Source: Actinospineispora spinosispora DSM 44797 (GTDB lineage Bacteria > Actinomycetota > Actinomycetes > Mycobacteriales > Pseudonocardiaceae). Taken from it: a stretch of DNA of 64,000 nt. A program made the translations under genes and the position numbers. Of this stretch, positions 51,108 through 60,328 are shown piece by piece; position 1 is the stretch's first letter; every line of letters starts with the position of its first letter. The notes beneath the pieces are model-generated. The model saw only the letters and a program-made list of their open reading frames with translations. It ran no database searches and was not told where the DNA came from. The DNA is taken from contig NZ_KE386834.1 of the NCBI RefSeq assembly GCF_000429025.1, positions 62,001 to 126,000 of the forward strand, given 5' to 3'.

Positions 51108-52190
51108 GTGACAGCACACGAGCAGGACGTCGACGCGGTGGTGTTGGTCGGAGGGCAGGGAACCCGGCTGCGCCCGTTGACGTTGTCCGCGCCGAAACCG
51201 ATGCTGCCCACCGCCGGAGTCCCGTTCCTGGCCCACCTGCTGTCGCGGATCCGCGCCGCCGGTGTGCGGCACGTCGTGCTCGGCACCTCGTACCTGGCCG
51301 AGACGTTCGCCGACCACTTCGGCGACGGGTCCGAGCTCGGGCTGGAGCTGGAGTACGTGGTTGAGGAGGAGCCGCTGGGGACGGGCGGCGGTATCCGCAA
51401 CGTCGCGTCCCGGCTGCGCGCCGAGACCGTGCTGGTGTTCAACGGTGACGTGCTGGCCGGAACCGACCTGAACGCGGTGCTCGACACCCACCGCAAGACC
51501 GAGGCCGACGTCACCCTGCACCTGGTGCGGGTGGCCGACCCGACCGCCTACGGTTGCGTGCCCACCGACGAGACCGGCCGGGTCCTGGCGTTCCTGGAGA
51601 AGACGGACAACCCGCCGAGCGACCAGATCAACGCCGGTTGTTACGTGTTCCGCCGTTCGGTGATCGACGAGATCCCGGCAGGCCGGCCGGTGTCGGTGGA
51701 ACGCGAGACCTTCCCCGGGCTGCTGGCCGAGGGTCGCAGGGTGTCCGGGCACGTGGACGACAGCTACTGGCGGGACTTCGGCACGCCGCTGGACCTGGTG
51801 GCGGGTTCGGCGGACCTGGTGCAGGGGATCGCGCCGTCCTCGGCACTGCCCGCGCCGACCGGGGAGGCGCTCGTGCTGGCCGGCGCCACGGTAGCGGCGG
51901 ACGCCGTGCTCACCGGCGGGTCCACGGTGGGAGCCGGCGCGGTGGTGGAGGCCGGTGCCCAGGTGGACGGCGCATTGGTGTTCGACGGCGCGTCGATCGG
52001 GAAGGGCGCGGTCGTGCGCCGCTCGGTGCTGGGCGCCGGCGCCCGCGTCGAAGCGGGAGCTGTCGTGTGCGACGCGGTCATCGGCGACCGGGCCGTCGTC
52101 GGTGAACGGTGCGAGCTGCTCAGCGGAGCCCGGCTCTGGCCGGACGTGGTGCTGCCCGCCGACGGAATCCGGTTCTCCCCGCCCACATGA
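51108..52190 (+). CDS. manC: Mannose-1-phosphate guanylyltransferase
   Basis: A 360-residue nucleotidyltransferase. VVLVGGQGTRLRPLTLSAPKPML is the NTP-binding signature; FNGDVLAG, EKTDNPPSDQINAGCYVF and a C-terminal left-handed beta-helix with hexapeptide repeats (AVVEAGAQVDGALVFDGASIG) follow. It makes GDP-mannose, the donor for mannolipids, and matches Rv3264c (named manB in mycobacteria). GTG 51108; overlaps the DNA glycosylase gene by ATGA. Confidence 0.92.
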   Translation: MTAHEQDVDAVVLVGGQGTRLRPLTLSAPKPMLPTAGVPFLAHLLSRIRAAGVRHVVLGTSYLAETFADHFGDGSELGLELEYVVEEEPLGTGGGIRNVASRLRAETVLVFNGDVLAGTDLNAVLDTHRKTEADVTLHLVRVADPTAYGCVPTDETGRVLAFLEKTDNPPSDQINAGCYVFRRSVIDEIPAGRPVSVERETFPGLLAEGRRVSGHVDDSYWRDFGTPLDLVAGSADLVQGIAPSSALPAPTGEALVLAGATVAADAVLTGGSTVGAGAVVEAGAQVDGALVFDGASIGKGAVVRRSVLGAGARVEAGAVVCDAVIGDRAVVGERCELLSGARLWPDVVLPADGIRFSPPT

Positions 52191-53107
52191 GCGCCGCACT
52201 GAGCCGGACCTGGACCCCGGACTTCGCGCTGGACCTGCTGGATCTGCTGCTGCCGCTGCGCCGTGGATCCGGCGATCCCACACTGCGTTCCGACGGTGAC
52301 CGCGGCGTGTGGTGGCGCACGGCGACCACCGAGGCAGGCCCGTCGACGCTGGCCCTGCGCAGAAGACCCGACGGCACGGTGCTGGCCGACGCGTGGGGTC
52401 CCGGCGCGCAGTGCGCCCTGGACGGTGTCCCCGCGCTGCTCGGCGCCGACGACGACGACACGGGCTTCACCCCGCACCACCCGCTGATCGCCGAGGCGCG
52501 TGCACGCAAGCCCGGGCTGCGGCTCGGCGCGACCGGCCGCGTGTGGGACACACTGCTGCCCGCCGTGCTGGAACAGAAGGTCACCGGGATCGAGGCGCGG
52601 CGCTCCTGGCGTGAGCTGTGCTGGCGGTTCGGCACGCGAGCACCCGGCCCCGATGGAATGCCGAAGATGTGGCTGCCGCCGACCCCCGAGGCACTGCGTG
52701 CGATCCCGGACTGGGAGTGGCACCGGGCCGGCGTCGACTCGGCCCGCAGGCGCGCGCTGCTGGCGTCCGCGACCGTGGCGCACCGGTTGGAGCGAGCGGC
52801 GCAGCTCAAGGGGACCGAGGGGCGTGAGCTGCTGCGCAAGGTCCCCGGCATCGGCGTGTGGACCGCCGCCGAGGTCGCCCAGCGAGTCTGGGGAGACCCC
52901 GACGCGGTCAGCGTGGGCGACTTCCACATCCCGAGCGTGGTGGGCTGGGCCCTGGTGGGCCACGCACTGGACGACGCCGGAATGCTGGCGGTCCTGGCCC
53001 CCTACGCCCCCCAACGCCAACGAGCGGTCCGCTACATCGAGTCCTCAGGTTTCCGCCGCCCCCGCTTCGGCCCCCGCTTCTCCCCCCGCGACTACAGAAC
53101 CCTGTAG
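52187..53107 (+). CDS. DNA-3-methyladenine glycosylase (HhH-GPD family)
   Basis: A 306-residue AlkA-like base-excision enzyme. The helix-hairpin-helix LRKVPGIGVWTAAEVAQRVW is followed by DAVSVGDFHIPSV with the catalytic Asp in GDFH; QKVTGIEARRSWRELC is the conserved helix before. It is coupled to manC by ATGA although the two are functionally unrelated. Confidence 0.92.
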   Translation: MSAALSRTWTPDFALDLLDLLLPLRRGSGDPTLRSDGDRGVWWRTATTEAGPSTLALRRRPDGTVLADAWGPGAQCALDGVPALLGADDDDTGFTPHHPLIAEARARKPGLRLGATGRVWDTLLPAVLEQKVTGIEARRSWRELCWRFGTRAPGPDGMPKMWLPPTPEALRAIPDWEWHRAGVDSARRRALLASATVAHRLERAAQLKGTEGRELLRKVPGIGVWTAAEVAQRVWGDPDAVSVGDFHIPSVVGWALVGHALDDAGMLAVLAPYAPQRQRAVRYIESSGFRRPRFGPRFSPRDYRTL

Positions 53108-53112
53108 ATCCC

Positions 53113-53262
53113 CCTCGTGAGTGATGAGGCCGTCTACCCCGAAGGGGCGCGAAGCGTAGCCGCTCCTCGTGAGTGATGAGGCCGTCTACCCCGAAGGGGC
53201 GCGAAGCGTAGCCGGTCTACGCACTCACGACAGCTTTACCGTCGTGAGTGCGTAGACCGGCT
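53113..53262. repeat. Tandem 49-bp repeat plus hairpins
   Basis: Two direct copies (53114-53162 and 53166-53214) at a 52-bp step, each starting CTCGTGAGTGATGAGGCCG, run into a perfect 20-bp hairpin (53212-53231/53241-53260). An inverted copy of the repeat start follows (53266-53287). More GTGAGTG/CACTCAC hairpins reach to about 53510. The gap 53108-53502 holds no gene. Confidence 0.75.
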
Positions 53263-53502
53263 ATAGGCGGCCTCATCACTCACGAGGGCACCCCGAGGCA
53301 GCGCAACTCTGTGCACGCGGTCGGGACCACGGCCGTACCCGGCTTAGCCCGTGCCCGGCTTCAAGGCATCTCGGCTTCGCCGTCGACTCGTGAGTGGCAA
53401 GGGCGCCTATAGGCGCCCGGATCACTCACGACGGAAAAGCTGTCGTGAGTGCTCCGAGCGCCTACGCCTTCGGCGCCGCTTCGCGGTAGACACCCTAGCC
53501 AC

Positions 53503-54441
53503 TCACGTGAGGGTGCCCAGGAGTTCCCAGGTTCGGAGTTGGTCCTCGGGGCCCGCGTATTCCGTCTCGCCGACGATGACCTCCGTGGCGCCCGCGTCGA
53601 AGTATCGCTGTAGCTGCTCGGACACCTCGTCCTCGGAACCGATCATCGCCAGGTCCCCGGCGCGTGAGACGCCCTCCCGGTCCAGCACGGCACGGTAGGA
53701 CGGGATCGACTCGTAGAACGCCATCTCCCGGTGCGCTCGATCCCGGGTCCGCGCGACCGCGTCGGTGACCACCCCGGCCACCACAGCGACGATCCGAGGG
53801 CGCGGCCGGCCGGCGGCGGCAGCGGCCTCGGTGATCGTCGGCACGATCAGCTCGGACAGGGTCCGGGGACCGGCGAGGAACGGCAGCGTCCCGTCCGCGA
53901 GCGATCCGGCGACGCGCAACGCCTGCGGGCCCATCGCGGCCACCAGCACCGGGGGAGCGGGCTGCGCGCCCGGCACCGCGCTCGGGAACGGTGTGCGGGC
54001 GGTCACCAGCTCACCGGAGTAGTCGACGGAGCCGGTCTCCAACAGCGGGTGCAGCGCGGTCAGGAACTCCCGCAGGTGGGTGATCTGCCGTGTCCCCTCG
54101 GTACCGAGGGCATCCCGGAGGAAGTCACGCGCACCGAGCGCGATCCCCAGCTGGAAGTGCCCGCCGGTGGCGGCTTGCGCGGTCTGCGCGAGGCTGCCGA
54201 GCAGGATCGGGTGCCGGCCGATGATCGGCACCGCCGAGGTGCCCACGGTGAAGCCGGGCACCGCTCGACCGACGAGCGCGGCGAGCGCCACCGCGTCGTA
54301 GTCGAAGCGCTGCCCGAACCACCCGGAGCGGATCCCGAGCCGGTGCGCGGTCGCGGCCTGGTTCACGGTGAAGTCGACGAGGTTCGCCGGCGCGGGGTCG
54401 TCCCCGTGCGAGTACGGGGCCAAAACGGTGCCGAGGTTCAT
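53503..54441 (-). CDS. F420-dependent LLM-class oxidoreductase
   Basis: A 312-residue luciferase-like protein of the F420-using branch (MNLGTVLAPYS, IRSGWFGQRFDYDAVAL, VPGFTVGTSAVPIIGRHPI, LVAAMGPQALRVAG). It is divergent from fbiA, the F420 biosynthesis gene, which supports F420 as cofactor. The start at 54441 fits the family; longer in-frame starts would run into the fbiA promoter. Confidence 0.86.
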   Translation of the reverse strand: MNLGTVLAPYSHGDDPAPANLVDFTVNQAATAHRLGIRSGWFGQRFDYDAVALAALVGRAVPGFTVGTSAVPIIGRHPILLGSLAQTAQAATGGHFQLGIALGARDFLRDALGTEGTRQITHLREFLTALHPLLETGSVDYSGELVTARTPFPSAVPGAQPAPPVLVAAMGPQALRVAGSLADGTLPFLAGPRTLSELIVPTITEAAAAAGRPRPRIVAVVAGVVTDAVARTRDRAHREMAFYESIPSYRAVLDREGVSRAGDLAMIGSEDEVSEQLQRYFDAGATEVIVGETEYAGPEDQLRTWELLGTLT

Positions 54442-54496
54442 AACGTCGGCAACACCACGCCCACGTCCCAGGATTCCCACCATTACGCTCAGGCCT

Positions 54497-55492
54497 ATGA
54501 AGGTTGTGGCGCTCGTGGGCGGTGTGGGCGGGGCGCGTTTCCTACTCGGGTTGAAAGCCGCGCTCGGCATCCCCGGTAGTGACGCGCACCAGATCACCGC
54601 GTTGGTCAACGTCGGGGACGACATCTGGTTGCACGGGCTGCGGATCTGTCCCGATCTCGACACCTGCATGTACACCCTCGGTGGCGGGATCGACACCGAG
54701 CGGGGCTGGGGCAGGGCGAAGGAGTCCTGGACGATCGGTGAGGAGCTCGCCGCCTACGGCGCGGACCCGAGCTGGTTCGGCCTCGGCGACCGTGACGTGG
54801 CGACGCACCTGATCCGCAGCCGCATGCTGCGCGCCGGCTATCCGCTCTCGGCGGTCACCGAGGCGCTGTGCGCCCGCTGGCAGCCGGGCGTGCGGCTGCT
54901 GCCGGCCAGCGACGACCGGGTCGAGACCCACGTGGTCGTCGACGACGACACCCCGGACGGCCCCGCGCAGCGGGCGATCCACTTCCAGGAGTGGTGGGTC
55001 CGGCACCGGGGCAAGCTCAAGGCGCACCGGTTCGCATCGGTCGGCGCCGAGGAGGCGACGGCGGCACCCGGTGTCCTCGAGGCGATCGCCGAGGCGGACG
55101 TCGTGCTGCTGGCACCGTCGAACCCGGTGGTGAGTGTCGGCACGATCCTCGCCGTTCCCGGGATCAAAGCGGCGCTGCGCGCCGGGCCGGCGCCGGTGAT
55201 CGGGCTGTCGCCGATCGTCGGCGGGCGGCCGCTGCGCGGCATGGCCGACGCCTGCCTCGACGCGATCGGCGTGGAGACCAGCGCCGAAGGCGTCGGCCGG
55301 CACTACGGGGCACGCAGCTCCGCCGACGGTCTGCTCGACGGGTGGCTGGTGCACGAGACGGACCAGGCCGTCGTCGAGGGTGTCGCGGTCCGCGCCGTTC
55401 CCCTGTTGATGACCGACACCGAGACGACCGCGAGGATGGCCCGGCAGGCACTGGAGCTCGCCGGGGTGGCTGGAGCGTTCTCGGATGACTGA
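54497..55492 (+). CDS. fbiA: 2-phospho-L-lactate (PEP) transferase of F420 synthesis
   Basis: A 331-residue CofD/FbiA. VALVGGVGGARFLLGL and NVGDDIWLHGLRICPDLDTCMY bind the substrates; LAPSNPVVSVGTIL and IVGGRPLRGMADACL are also conserved. It makes F420-0 (or its dehydro form). Overlaps fbiB by 8 nt. Confidence 0.95.
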   Translation: MKVVALVGGVGGARFLLGLKAALGIPGSDAHQITALVNVGDDIWLHGLRICPDLDTCMYTLGGGIDTERGWGRAKESWTIGEELAAYGADPSWFGLGDRDVATHLIRSRMLRAGYPLSAVTEALCARWQPGVRLLPASDDRVETHVVVDDDTPDGPAQRAIHFQEWWVRHRGKLKAHRFASVGAEEATAAPGVLEAIAEADVVLLAPSNPVVSVGTILAVPGIKAALRAGPAPVIGLSPIVGGRPLRGMADACLDAIGVETSAEGVGRHYGARSSADGLLDGWLVHETDQAVVEGVAVRAVPLLMTDTETTARMARQALELAGVAGAFSDD

Positions 55493-56840
55493 ACCGGTCG
55501 TCGCCGACCACGCGGCCTCCGAGCTGCGGATCCGGCCGATCCTGGGGCTGCCGGAGTTCCGGCCGGGCGACGACCTCGCCGGTGCGATCGCGGCCGCCGC
55601 GCCGGACCTCGCGGACGGCGAGGTGCTGGTCGTGACGAGCAAGGTCGTGTCGAAGGTCGAGGGCCGTCTGGTCACCGCGCCCACCGACCCCGAGGAGCGG
55701 GACACTCGCCGCCGCGAGCTGGTCGCCGAGGAGACCGAACGGATCCTCGCGCGCAAGGGCCGCACGTTGATCGTGGCGAACAAGATCGGTCTCGTGCAGG
55801 CGGCGGCGGGGGTGGACGCCTCCAACGTGGCCACCGACGAGCTGGCGTTGCTGCCGGTCGACCCGGACGGTTCCGCGGCACGGCTGCGCGCCGGGCTGCG
55901 TGCGCTGCTCGGGGTCGACGTCGCCGTGGTGATCACCGACACGATGGGGCGGTCCTGGCGGGTCGGGCAGACCGACGTGGCGATCGGCTCGGCCGGCCTG
56001 CCGGTGCTGCACCGCTACGCGGGCGCCCACGACTCGGTCGGCAACGAGCTGATGGTCACCGAGGTCGCGTTGGCCGACGAGGTCTCCGGCGCCGCGGACC
56101 TGGTGAAGGGCAAGCTCGGCGGTGTGCCGGTCGCGGTGGTGAGCGGCATGGGCGCGCTTGCCGACGACGGTTCGACCGCGGCGGACCTGGTCCGGCCGCT
56201 GGACGAGGACCTGTTCTGGCTCGGCACCGAGGAGGCGCTGGCCCGGGGCCGTCGGGAGGCGGTCCCCGCTCGGCGTTCGGTGCGTGAGTTCAGCGACGAG
56301 CCGGTGGACCCGGACGCCGTGCGCCGCGCGGTCGCGGCCGCGTTGACCGCGCCCGCTCCGCATCACACGACCCCGTTCCGGTTCGGCTGGCTGCGCGACC
56401 CGGCGCGCCGCGCGCGGCTGCTCGACGCCATGGCCGCTCGGTGGCGAGCCGACCTGACCGCCGACGGACGCCCGACCGACGAGGTCGAGCGCAGGCTGGC
56501 CAGGGGCGACATTCTGCGCAGGGCGCCCGAGCTGCTCGTGCCGATGCTGGTCCCCGACGGCGAGCAGCCCTACCCGGACGAGCGCCGCACGTCGGCCGAA
56601 CGCACGATGTTCACCGCCGCGGGCGGCGGGGCCGTGCAGGCGCTGCTGGTGGCGCTGGCGGCGGAAGGCCTCGGCTCGTGCTGGGTCGGGTCCACGATCT
56701 TCGCGGCCGAGCAGCTGCACGAGGTGCTGGACGTGCCGGCGCACTGGTTGCCGCTCGGCGCGGTCGCGGTCGGTCACCCGGCCCAGCCGCCCTCGGCCCG
56801 GTCACCGATCGATCACTCGGTGGGGCTGCTCGAGTGGTGA
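55485..56840 (+). CDS. fbiB: Coenzyme F420:glutamate ligase with nitroreductase domain
   Basis: A 451-residue two-domain FbiB. The N-terminal CofE domain (to about 250) has GDDLAGAI, VVTSKVVSKVEGRL and DTMGRSWRVGQTDVAIG; the C-terminal nitroreductase-fold domain starts at ARRSVREFSDEPVD and binds FMN. It adds glutamates to F420-0 and reduces the dehydro form. The stop overlaps the NUDIX start by GTGA. Confidence 0.95.
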   Translation: MTEPVVADHAASELRIRPILGLPEFRPGDDLAGAIAAAAPDLADGEVLVVTSKVVSKVEGRLVTAPTDPEERDTRRRELVAEETERILARKGRTLIVANKIGLVQAAAGVDASNVATDELALLPVDPDGSAARLRAGLRALLGVDVAVVITDTMGRSWRVGQTDVAIGSAGLPVLHRYAGAHDSVGNELMVTEVALADEVSGAADLVKGKLGGVPVAVVSGMGALADDGSTAADLVRPLDEDLFWLGTEEALARGRREAVPARRSVREFSDEPVDPDAVRRAVAAALTAPAPHHTTPFRFGWLRDPARRARLLDAMAARWRADLTADGRPTDEVERRLARGDILRRAPELLVPMLVPDGEQPYPDERRTSAERTMFTAAGGGAVQALLVALAAEGLGSCWVGSTIFAAEQLHEVLDVPAHWLPLGAVAVGHPAQPPSARSPIDHSVGLLEW

Positions 56841-57388
56841 CGGCAGCCTCCGCCGAGGCCACCCTGCGTGCGTGGAAGCCGGTCGACCCCGGCCAATGCG
56901 CACTGCGCGAGGCGTTCCTGGGATTTCTGCTCGCCCGTGACGACGCCTGCCGGCGCTCCTGCGAGCCCGGCCACCTGACCGCCTCGGCCGTCCTGATGGA
57001 CCACGACGGATCGAACGTGCTGCTCACCCTGCATCCCAGGGTCGGCCGGTGGATTCAGCTGGGCGGACACTGCGAGCCGGAGGACGCGAGCCTGCTGGAC
57101 GCCGCGCTGCGCGAAGCCACCGAGGAATCGGGCATCGACGGGCTGAGCATCGACCCGGAGCCGCTGCACCTGGACGTTCACCCGATCACCTGCTCGCTCG
57201 GGCTACCGACCCGGCACTTCGACGTCCGGTTCGTGGTGCGCGCCCCGCGTGGCGCCCGGTTCACGATCAGTGAGGAATCGGATGACCTCAGATGGTGGTC
57301 GGTTCACGATCTGCCCACCAACACCGACACCGTGCCGGGGTTGGTCACTCTGGCAACAGCCCGACTTGATGCCCCGATCGGGGATTGA
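56837..57388 (+). CDS. NUDIX hydrolase
   Basis: A 183-residue NUDIX protein. The box GGHCEPEDASLLDAALREAT followed by EESGI carries the metal-binding REATEE core. GTG 56837 overlaps fbiB. A nucleoside-diphosphate substrate is expected; which one is not visible. An inverted ATTGAGGGAT/ATCCCTCAAT pair spans the AT-rich gap to the next gene. Confidence 0.9.
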   Translation: MTAASAEATLRAWKPVDPGQCALREAFLGFLLARDDACRRSCEPGHLTASAVLMDHDGSNVLLTLHPRVGRWIQLGGHCEPEDASLLDAALREATEESGIDGLSIDPEPLHLDVHPITCSLGLPTRHFDVRFVVRAPRGARFTISEESDDLRWWSVHDLPTNTDTVPGLVTLATARLDAPIGD

Positions 57389-57500
57389 GGGATAACGGAA
57401 CGAACGTTTCCGCGTTTTAAACAAAAAATGTCGAGTCAATTTTACGCAAGACACATCCCTCAATAAACGATCAAGGCTTCGGGGAACTCCCGAGCGCGTG

Positions 57501-58259
57501 TCAGCGCTGCCAGAAAACGAACTGGCTGTAACCGTATCCTGCCGCCTCGGCGTCGCCGCCGAGGACCGTGAAGAGCAGTGTGCCGACGGCGAAGAAGACC
57601 TGCGCGACCGGTCGGACCAAGAAGAGGAGCGCGAACAGCGCCAGCGGCGCCCAGGGACGGACCCGTTCGCCGAGTTCCCGCGCGGGTTGGGACAGCCACG
57701 GTTCGAGCGCGCCGTACCCGTCCAGTCCGGGCACCGGAAGGATGTTCAGCAGGAACGCCAACACCTGAACGAGCGCTAGGTAGGACAGTCCGACCAGCAG
57801 TCCGACCGGCATCGGGACCAGTGCCACCGCGATCGCGAGCGCGACACCGAGCACCAGGTTGATCAAGGGTCCTGCCAGCGAAACCAGGCTCCTGACCGGC
57901 TTCGAACGGATTGCCCAGTGGTTGATCCACACGGCCCCGCCGGGCAGCGGGATGCCGCCGAGCAACAGGAAGATCAACGGCAACACGAACGACATCTGGG
58001 CGTTGGCGTAGCGCCGGATGTCGAGCGTCAGGTAGCCGCGGTTCTCGATCGAGGTGTCTCCGCCCCGGAAGGCGGTGATGGCGTGTCCGAACTCGTGCAG
58101 GCACAGTGAGACCGCCCACCCGCCGAGTACGAGGAGCACGACGCCCGTGGTCAGCATCACCTCGTTGTCGAACGTGCACAGCACGCCGCCCGCGACCGTG
58201 ATGGCGATCAGCAGTAGGAAGATCGGGCTGACCTGGATGGCGAGACGACGGCGCGGCAC
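57501..58259 (-). CDS. Site-2-protease-like M50 membrane peptidase
   Basis: A 252-residue membrane metalloprotease with about six helices. The zinc motif HEFGHAITAF (residue about 55) and the second-site ILPVPGLDGYGAL are present. Such enzymes cut anti-sigma factors or other membrane proteins within the bilayer. GTG start; divergent from whiB2. Confidence 0.87.
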   Translation of the reverse strand: MPRRRLAIQVSPIFLLLIAITVAGGVLCTFDNEVMLTTGVVLLVLGGWAVSLCLHEFGHAITAFRGGDTSIENRGYLTLDIRRYANAQMSFVLPLIFLLLGGIPLPGGAVWINHWAIRSKPVRSLVSLAGPLINLVLGVALAIAVALVPMPVGLLVGLSYLALVQVLAFLLNILPVPGLDGYGALEPWLSQPARELGERVRPWAPLALFALLFLVRPVAQVFFAVGTLLFTVLGGDAEAAGYGYSQFVFWQR

Positions 58260-58322
58260 ACGTGCAGTCTGCCGATGTGACCATCGACCGGGCGAATTGG
58301 GCTCCTTATTCGGGTCTTCAGC

Positions 58323-58351
58323 TTGACCTATTAGAATCCCCCCGGTGTAAT
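58323..58351 (+). promoter_or_regulatory. Predicted promoter of whiB2
   Basis: TTGACC and TGTAAT with a 17-bp spacer, about 95 bp before the whiB start; a good vegetative-type promoter. TAGAAT lies within the spacer. Confidence 0.5.
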
Positions 58352-58443
58352 CACAGCGGTGTCATTCGGCGCCGAGTTGAACCCTACGCAGCGGACGGGC
58401 CGGGGTTCACGGGCGAAGATGCTCCGGGGGAGGCAGGCGTTCG

Positions 58444-58818
58444 ATGACAGGCGCTGAAGATGGGCAGGTAGATGTGATCGTCGGGGCGGCGGACGGTAGC
58501 GAGCGGGACGACGGGGTCGTTGTCGAGCCCGAGCGGACCAGCTCGCTACACATGCTGGACGCGTTCGAACTTCTGGACGCGATGGAAGAAGAGGAAGATC
58601 ACCCGGAGTGGCAGGATCGGGCGCTGTGCGCCGAGACCGATCCTGAGGCCTTCTTCCCGGAGAAGGGCGGCTCCACCCGGGAGGCGAAGCGGATCTGTAG
58701 TGGTTGCGAGGTGCGCTCGCAGTGCCTGGAGTACGCGCTGGCGCACGACGAGCGTTTCGGGATCTGGGGCGGCCTGTCCGAGCGAGAACGTCGCAAGCTG
58801 AAGCGGCGTGCCGGCTGA
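58444..58818 (+). CDS. whiB2: WhiB-family Fe-S regulator (WhiB2/WhmD type)
   Basis: A 124-residue WhiB protein. The four cluster cysteines are in LCAETDPEAFFPEKGG, ICSGC and CLEYALAH; the GIWGGLSERERRKLKRR turn and basic tail bind sigma factor and DNA. WhiB2/WhmD controls septation. Position matches Rv3260c near fbiA/fbiB. Confidence 0.93.
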   Translation: MTGAEDGQVDVIVGAADGSERDDGVVVEPERTSSLHMLDAFELLDAMEEEEDHPEWQDRALCAETDPEAFFPEKGGSTREAKRICSGCEVRSQCLEYALAHDERFGIWGGLSERERRKLKRRAG

Positions 58819-58975
58819 GCTGACTCAGCTCGGCCAGTCATGCGTGGGCCACCCCAAACTGCCGCCGTTTCGGTTCGCCGAGCGGCGGTCGTTTCGCGAA
58901 TGCGTCTGATCGGACACCGACGCCCGAGGTAGGCCGGATGTGCGGCCTACCTCGGCCGCCGGCCTCCGATCACCG

Positions 58976-59479
58976 TCACTCCCCGGTCTCCAAGGAGTCC
59001 GGTTCGACGCCGAGGTAGCAGGCGACCTGTTCGATGAGCACCTCGTGCAGCAGATCGACCAGGTCGATCCCGTCGCGCGAGCGCGCCTCCAGGGGCCGGC
59101 GGTAGAGCACGATCCTGGCGCGGGTGGGCATGCCACGGCTGTCCACGCCTGCCGGTACCAGCTGAGCCAGCGGCACGCCGAGGTCCTCGACGACCTCCGG
59201 CGGCCAGCTCGTCGCGTCCGGGTCGGTCTGTTCGATCTCCGGCACCATGTCGACGGCGAGATCCAGCTCGGTCAGCTCGTCGCCCCACCGATGCTCGATC
59301 GGTTCGAGGGCCTCGAGCACCATGTCGTCGAACCGCTGTGCGCGGTTCTTGAACACCGGAGTGGTAACCGGGTAGCGCAACCCGCGCAGACCGCGGCCAC
59401 GACGGTCACGGTGTGTTGCGCGCCGCCTCGGGCGGTTCCGTACAGACCTCACGCGGGTGAGGGTACGCGTCGCTGCCAC
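58976..59479 (-). CDS. Zincin-like metallopeptidase-family protein
   Basis: A 167-residue protein of the actinobacterial metallopeptidase family (Rv3259 type). FDDMVLEALEPIEHRWGDEL and LHEVLIEQVACYLG are seen; the latter is a HExxxEQ variant of the zinc motif. The first ~40 residues are Arg-rich and GTG 59479 may be too early. Divergent from the DUF3499 gene by 32 bp. Confidence 0.82.
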   Translation of the reverse strand: MAATRTLTRVRSVRNRPRRRATHRDRRGRGLRGLRYPVTTPVFKNRAQRFDDMVLEALEPIEHRWGDELTELDLAVDMVPEIEQTDPDATSWPPEVVEDLGVPLAQLVPAGVDSRGMPTRARIVLYRRPLEARSRDGIDLVDLLHEVLIEQVACYLGVEPDSLETGE

Positions 59480-59511
59480 ACGTGGTGCGGCTCAGGAGAT
59501 ATGGTCGGTCG

Positions 59512-59850
59512 GTGCGGGATGTGCGTAGGTGTTCACGAAGTGGGTGCACCGAGCACGCGGTGGCCACGTTGACCTATGTCTACGCTGAGTCCACGGCGGT
59601 GGTCGGTCCACTTGCGACCCAGGCCGAGCCGCACTCGTACGACCTGTGTGCCATGCATGCCAACAGGCTCACAGTGCCGCGCGGGTGGGACGTGGTGCGG
59701 CACGAGGGCGAGTTACAGCCGGTGACGTCGAGCGACGAGCTGACGGCCCTGGCCGAGGCAGTGCGCGAGGCCGGCCGAGCGGTGAAGGCCGACCCCCTGG
59801 GCCCCCAGGTGGCAGGCGCGGGCCGCCACCTGAGAGTGCTCAAGGACTGA
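59512..59850 (+). CDS. DUF3499-family protein
   Basis: A 112-residue protein with the family start VRDVRRCSRSGCTEHAVATL and SYDLCAMHANRLTVPRGWDV; the Cys and His residues suggest a small zinc ribbon. GTG 59512. Same place as Rv3258c. Function unknown. Confidence 0.88.
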   Translation: MRDVRRCSRSGCTEHAVATLTYVYAESTAVVGPLATQAEPHSYDLCAMHANRLTVPRGWDVVRHEGELQPVTSSDELTALAEAVREAGRAVKADPLGPQVAGAGRHLRVLKD

Positions 59851-59874
59851 TCCCACGACCTCGCAGACCCCGAC

Positions 59875-59910
59875 GTCGCGTCGCAGACACTGCAGCATCT
59901 GCGACACGAC
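59875..59910. terminator. Palindrome, family B (copy 2)
   Basis: Differs from 16629-16664 at three of 36 positions. It follows the DUF3499 stop and precedes a gene-free stretch up to 60323. Confidence 0.6.
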
Positions 59911-60102
59911 GTGAACCTCTGCGACGTACGACGTTTGTGGCGAGTGAGGTGGGTGGGGCGCCAAGGGCGAAGTGCACCCGGGGAGGCACTGCACCGGGGG
60001 CGACAGGGACGCGGCGCAGCCGTGGCCCAGCAGAGCGCGATCGGCTCGCCAGCACCACGGCGGACACGCACGCCGCCCCTTTCCCCGCGATCCTGGCCCG
60101 CA

Positions 60103-60214
60103 CTTGGCGTGGTCGGGTGGTGTCAACCCGGAACCCTCGCCCCCGAACGACGTGCACCAGGCACGGGTGCGAGGCCGGCGAAGCCGGGGGTTGATACCGC
60201 CCGACCACGCCAAG
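60103..60214. repeat. Long-armed inverted repeat in gene-free stretch
   Basis: Arms of about 27 nt (60103-60129, starting CTTGGCGTGGTCGGG, and 60188-60214) flank 58 nt. With the repeat at 60263 it fills the gap 59851-60323, in which I see no gene. Confidence 0.6.
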
Positions 60215-60262
60215 ACACTGATCGGCCAGCGGGGACAACCTCCGAGCGCCCGCGCGATCCAG

Positions 60263-60328
60263 CGACTCGCGGGGACGGAATCCTCGACTCGCGCTGACGG
60301 CATCCTCGACTCGCGGGACGGGGTCAGG
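60263..60328. repeat. Three tandem 22-bp repeats
   Basis: Units begin CGACTCGCG at 60263, 60285 and 60307. The last unit enters the end of the tetR gene. Confidence 0.6.

Noticed and set aside
53113..53290. CRISPR-like array
   Set aside because: Only two direct copies with a 3-bp gap and no spacers; no cas genes.
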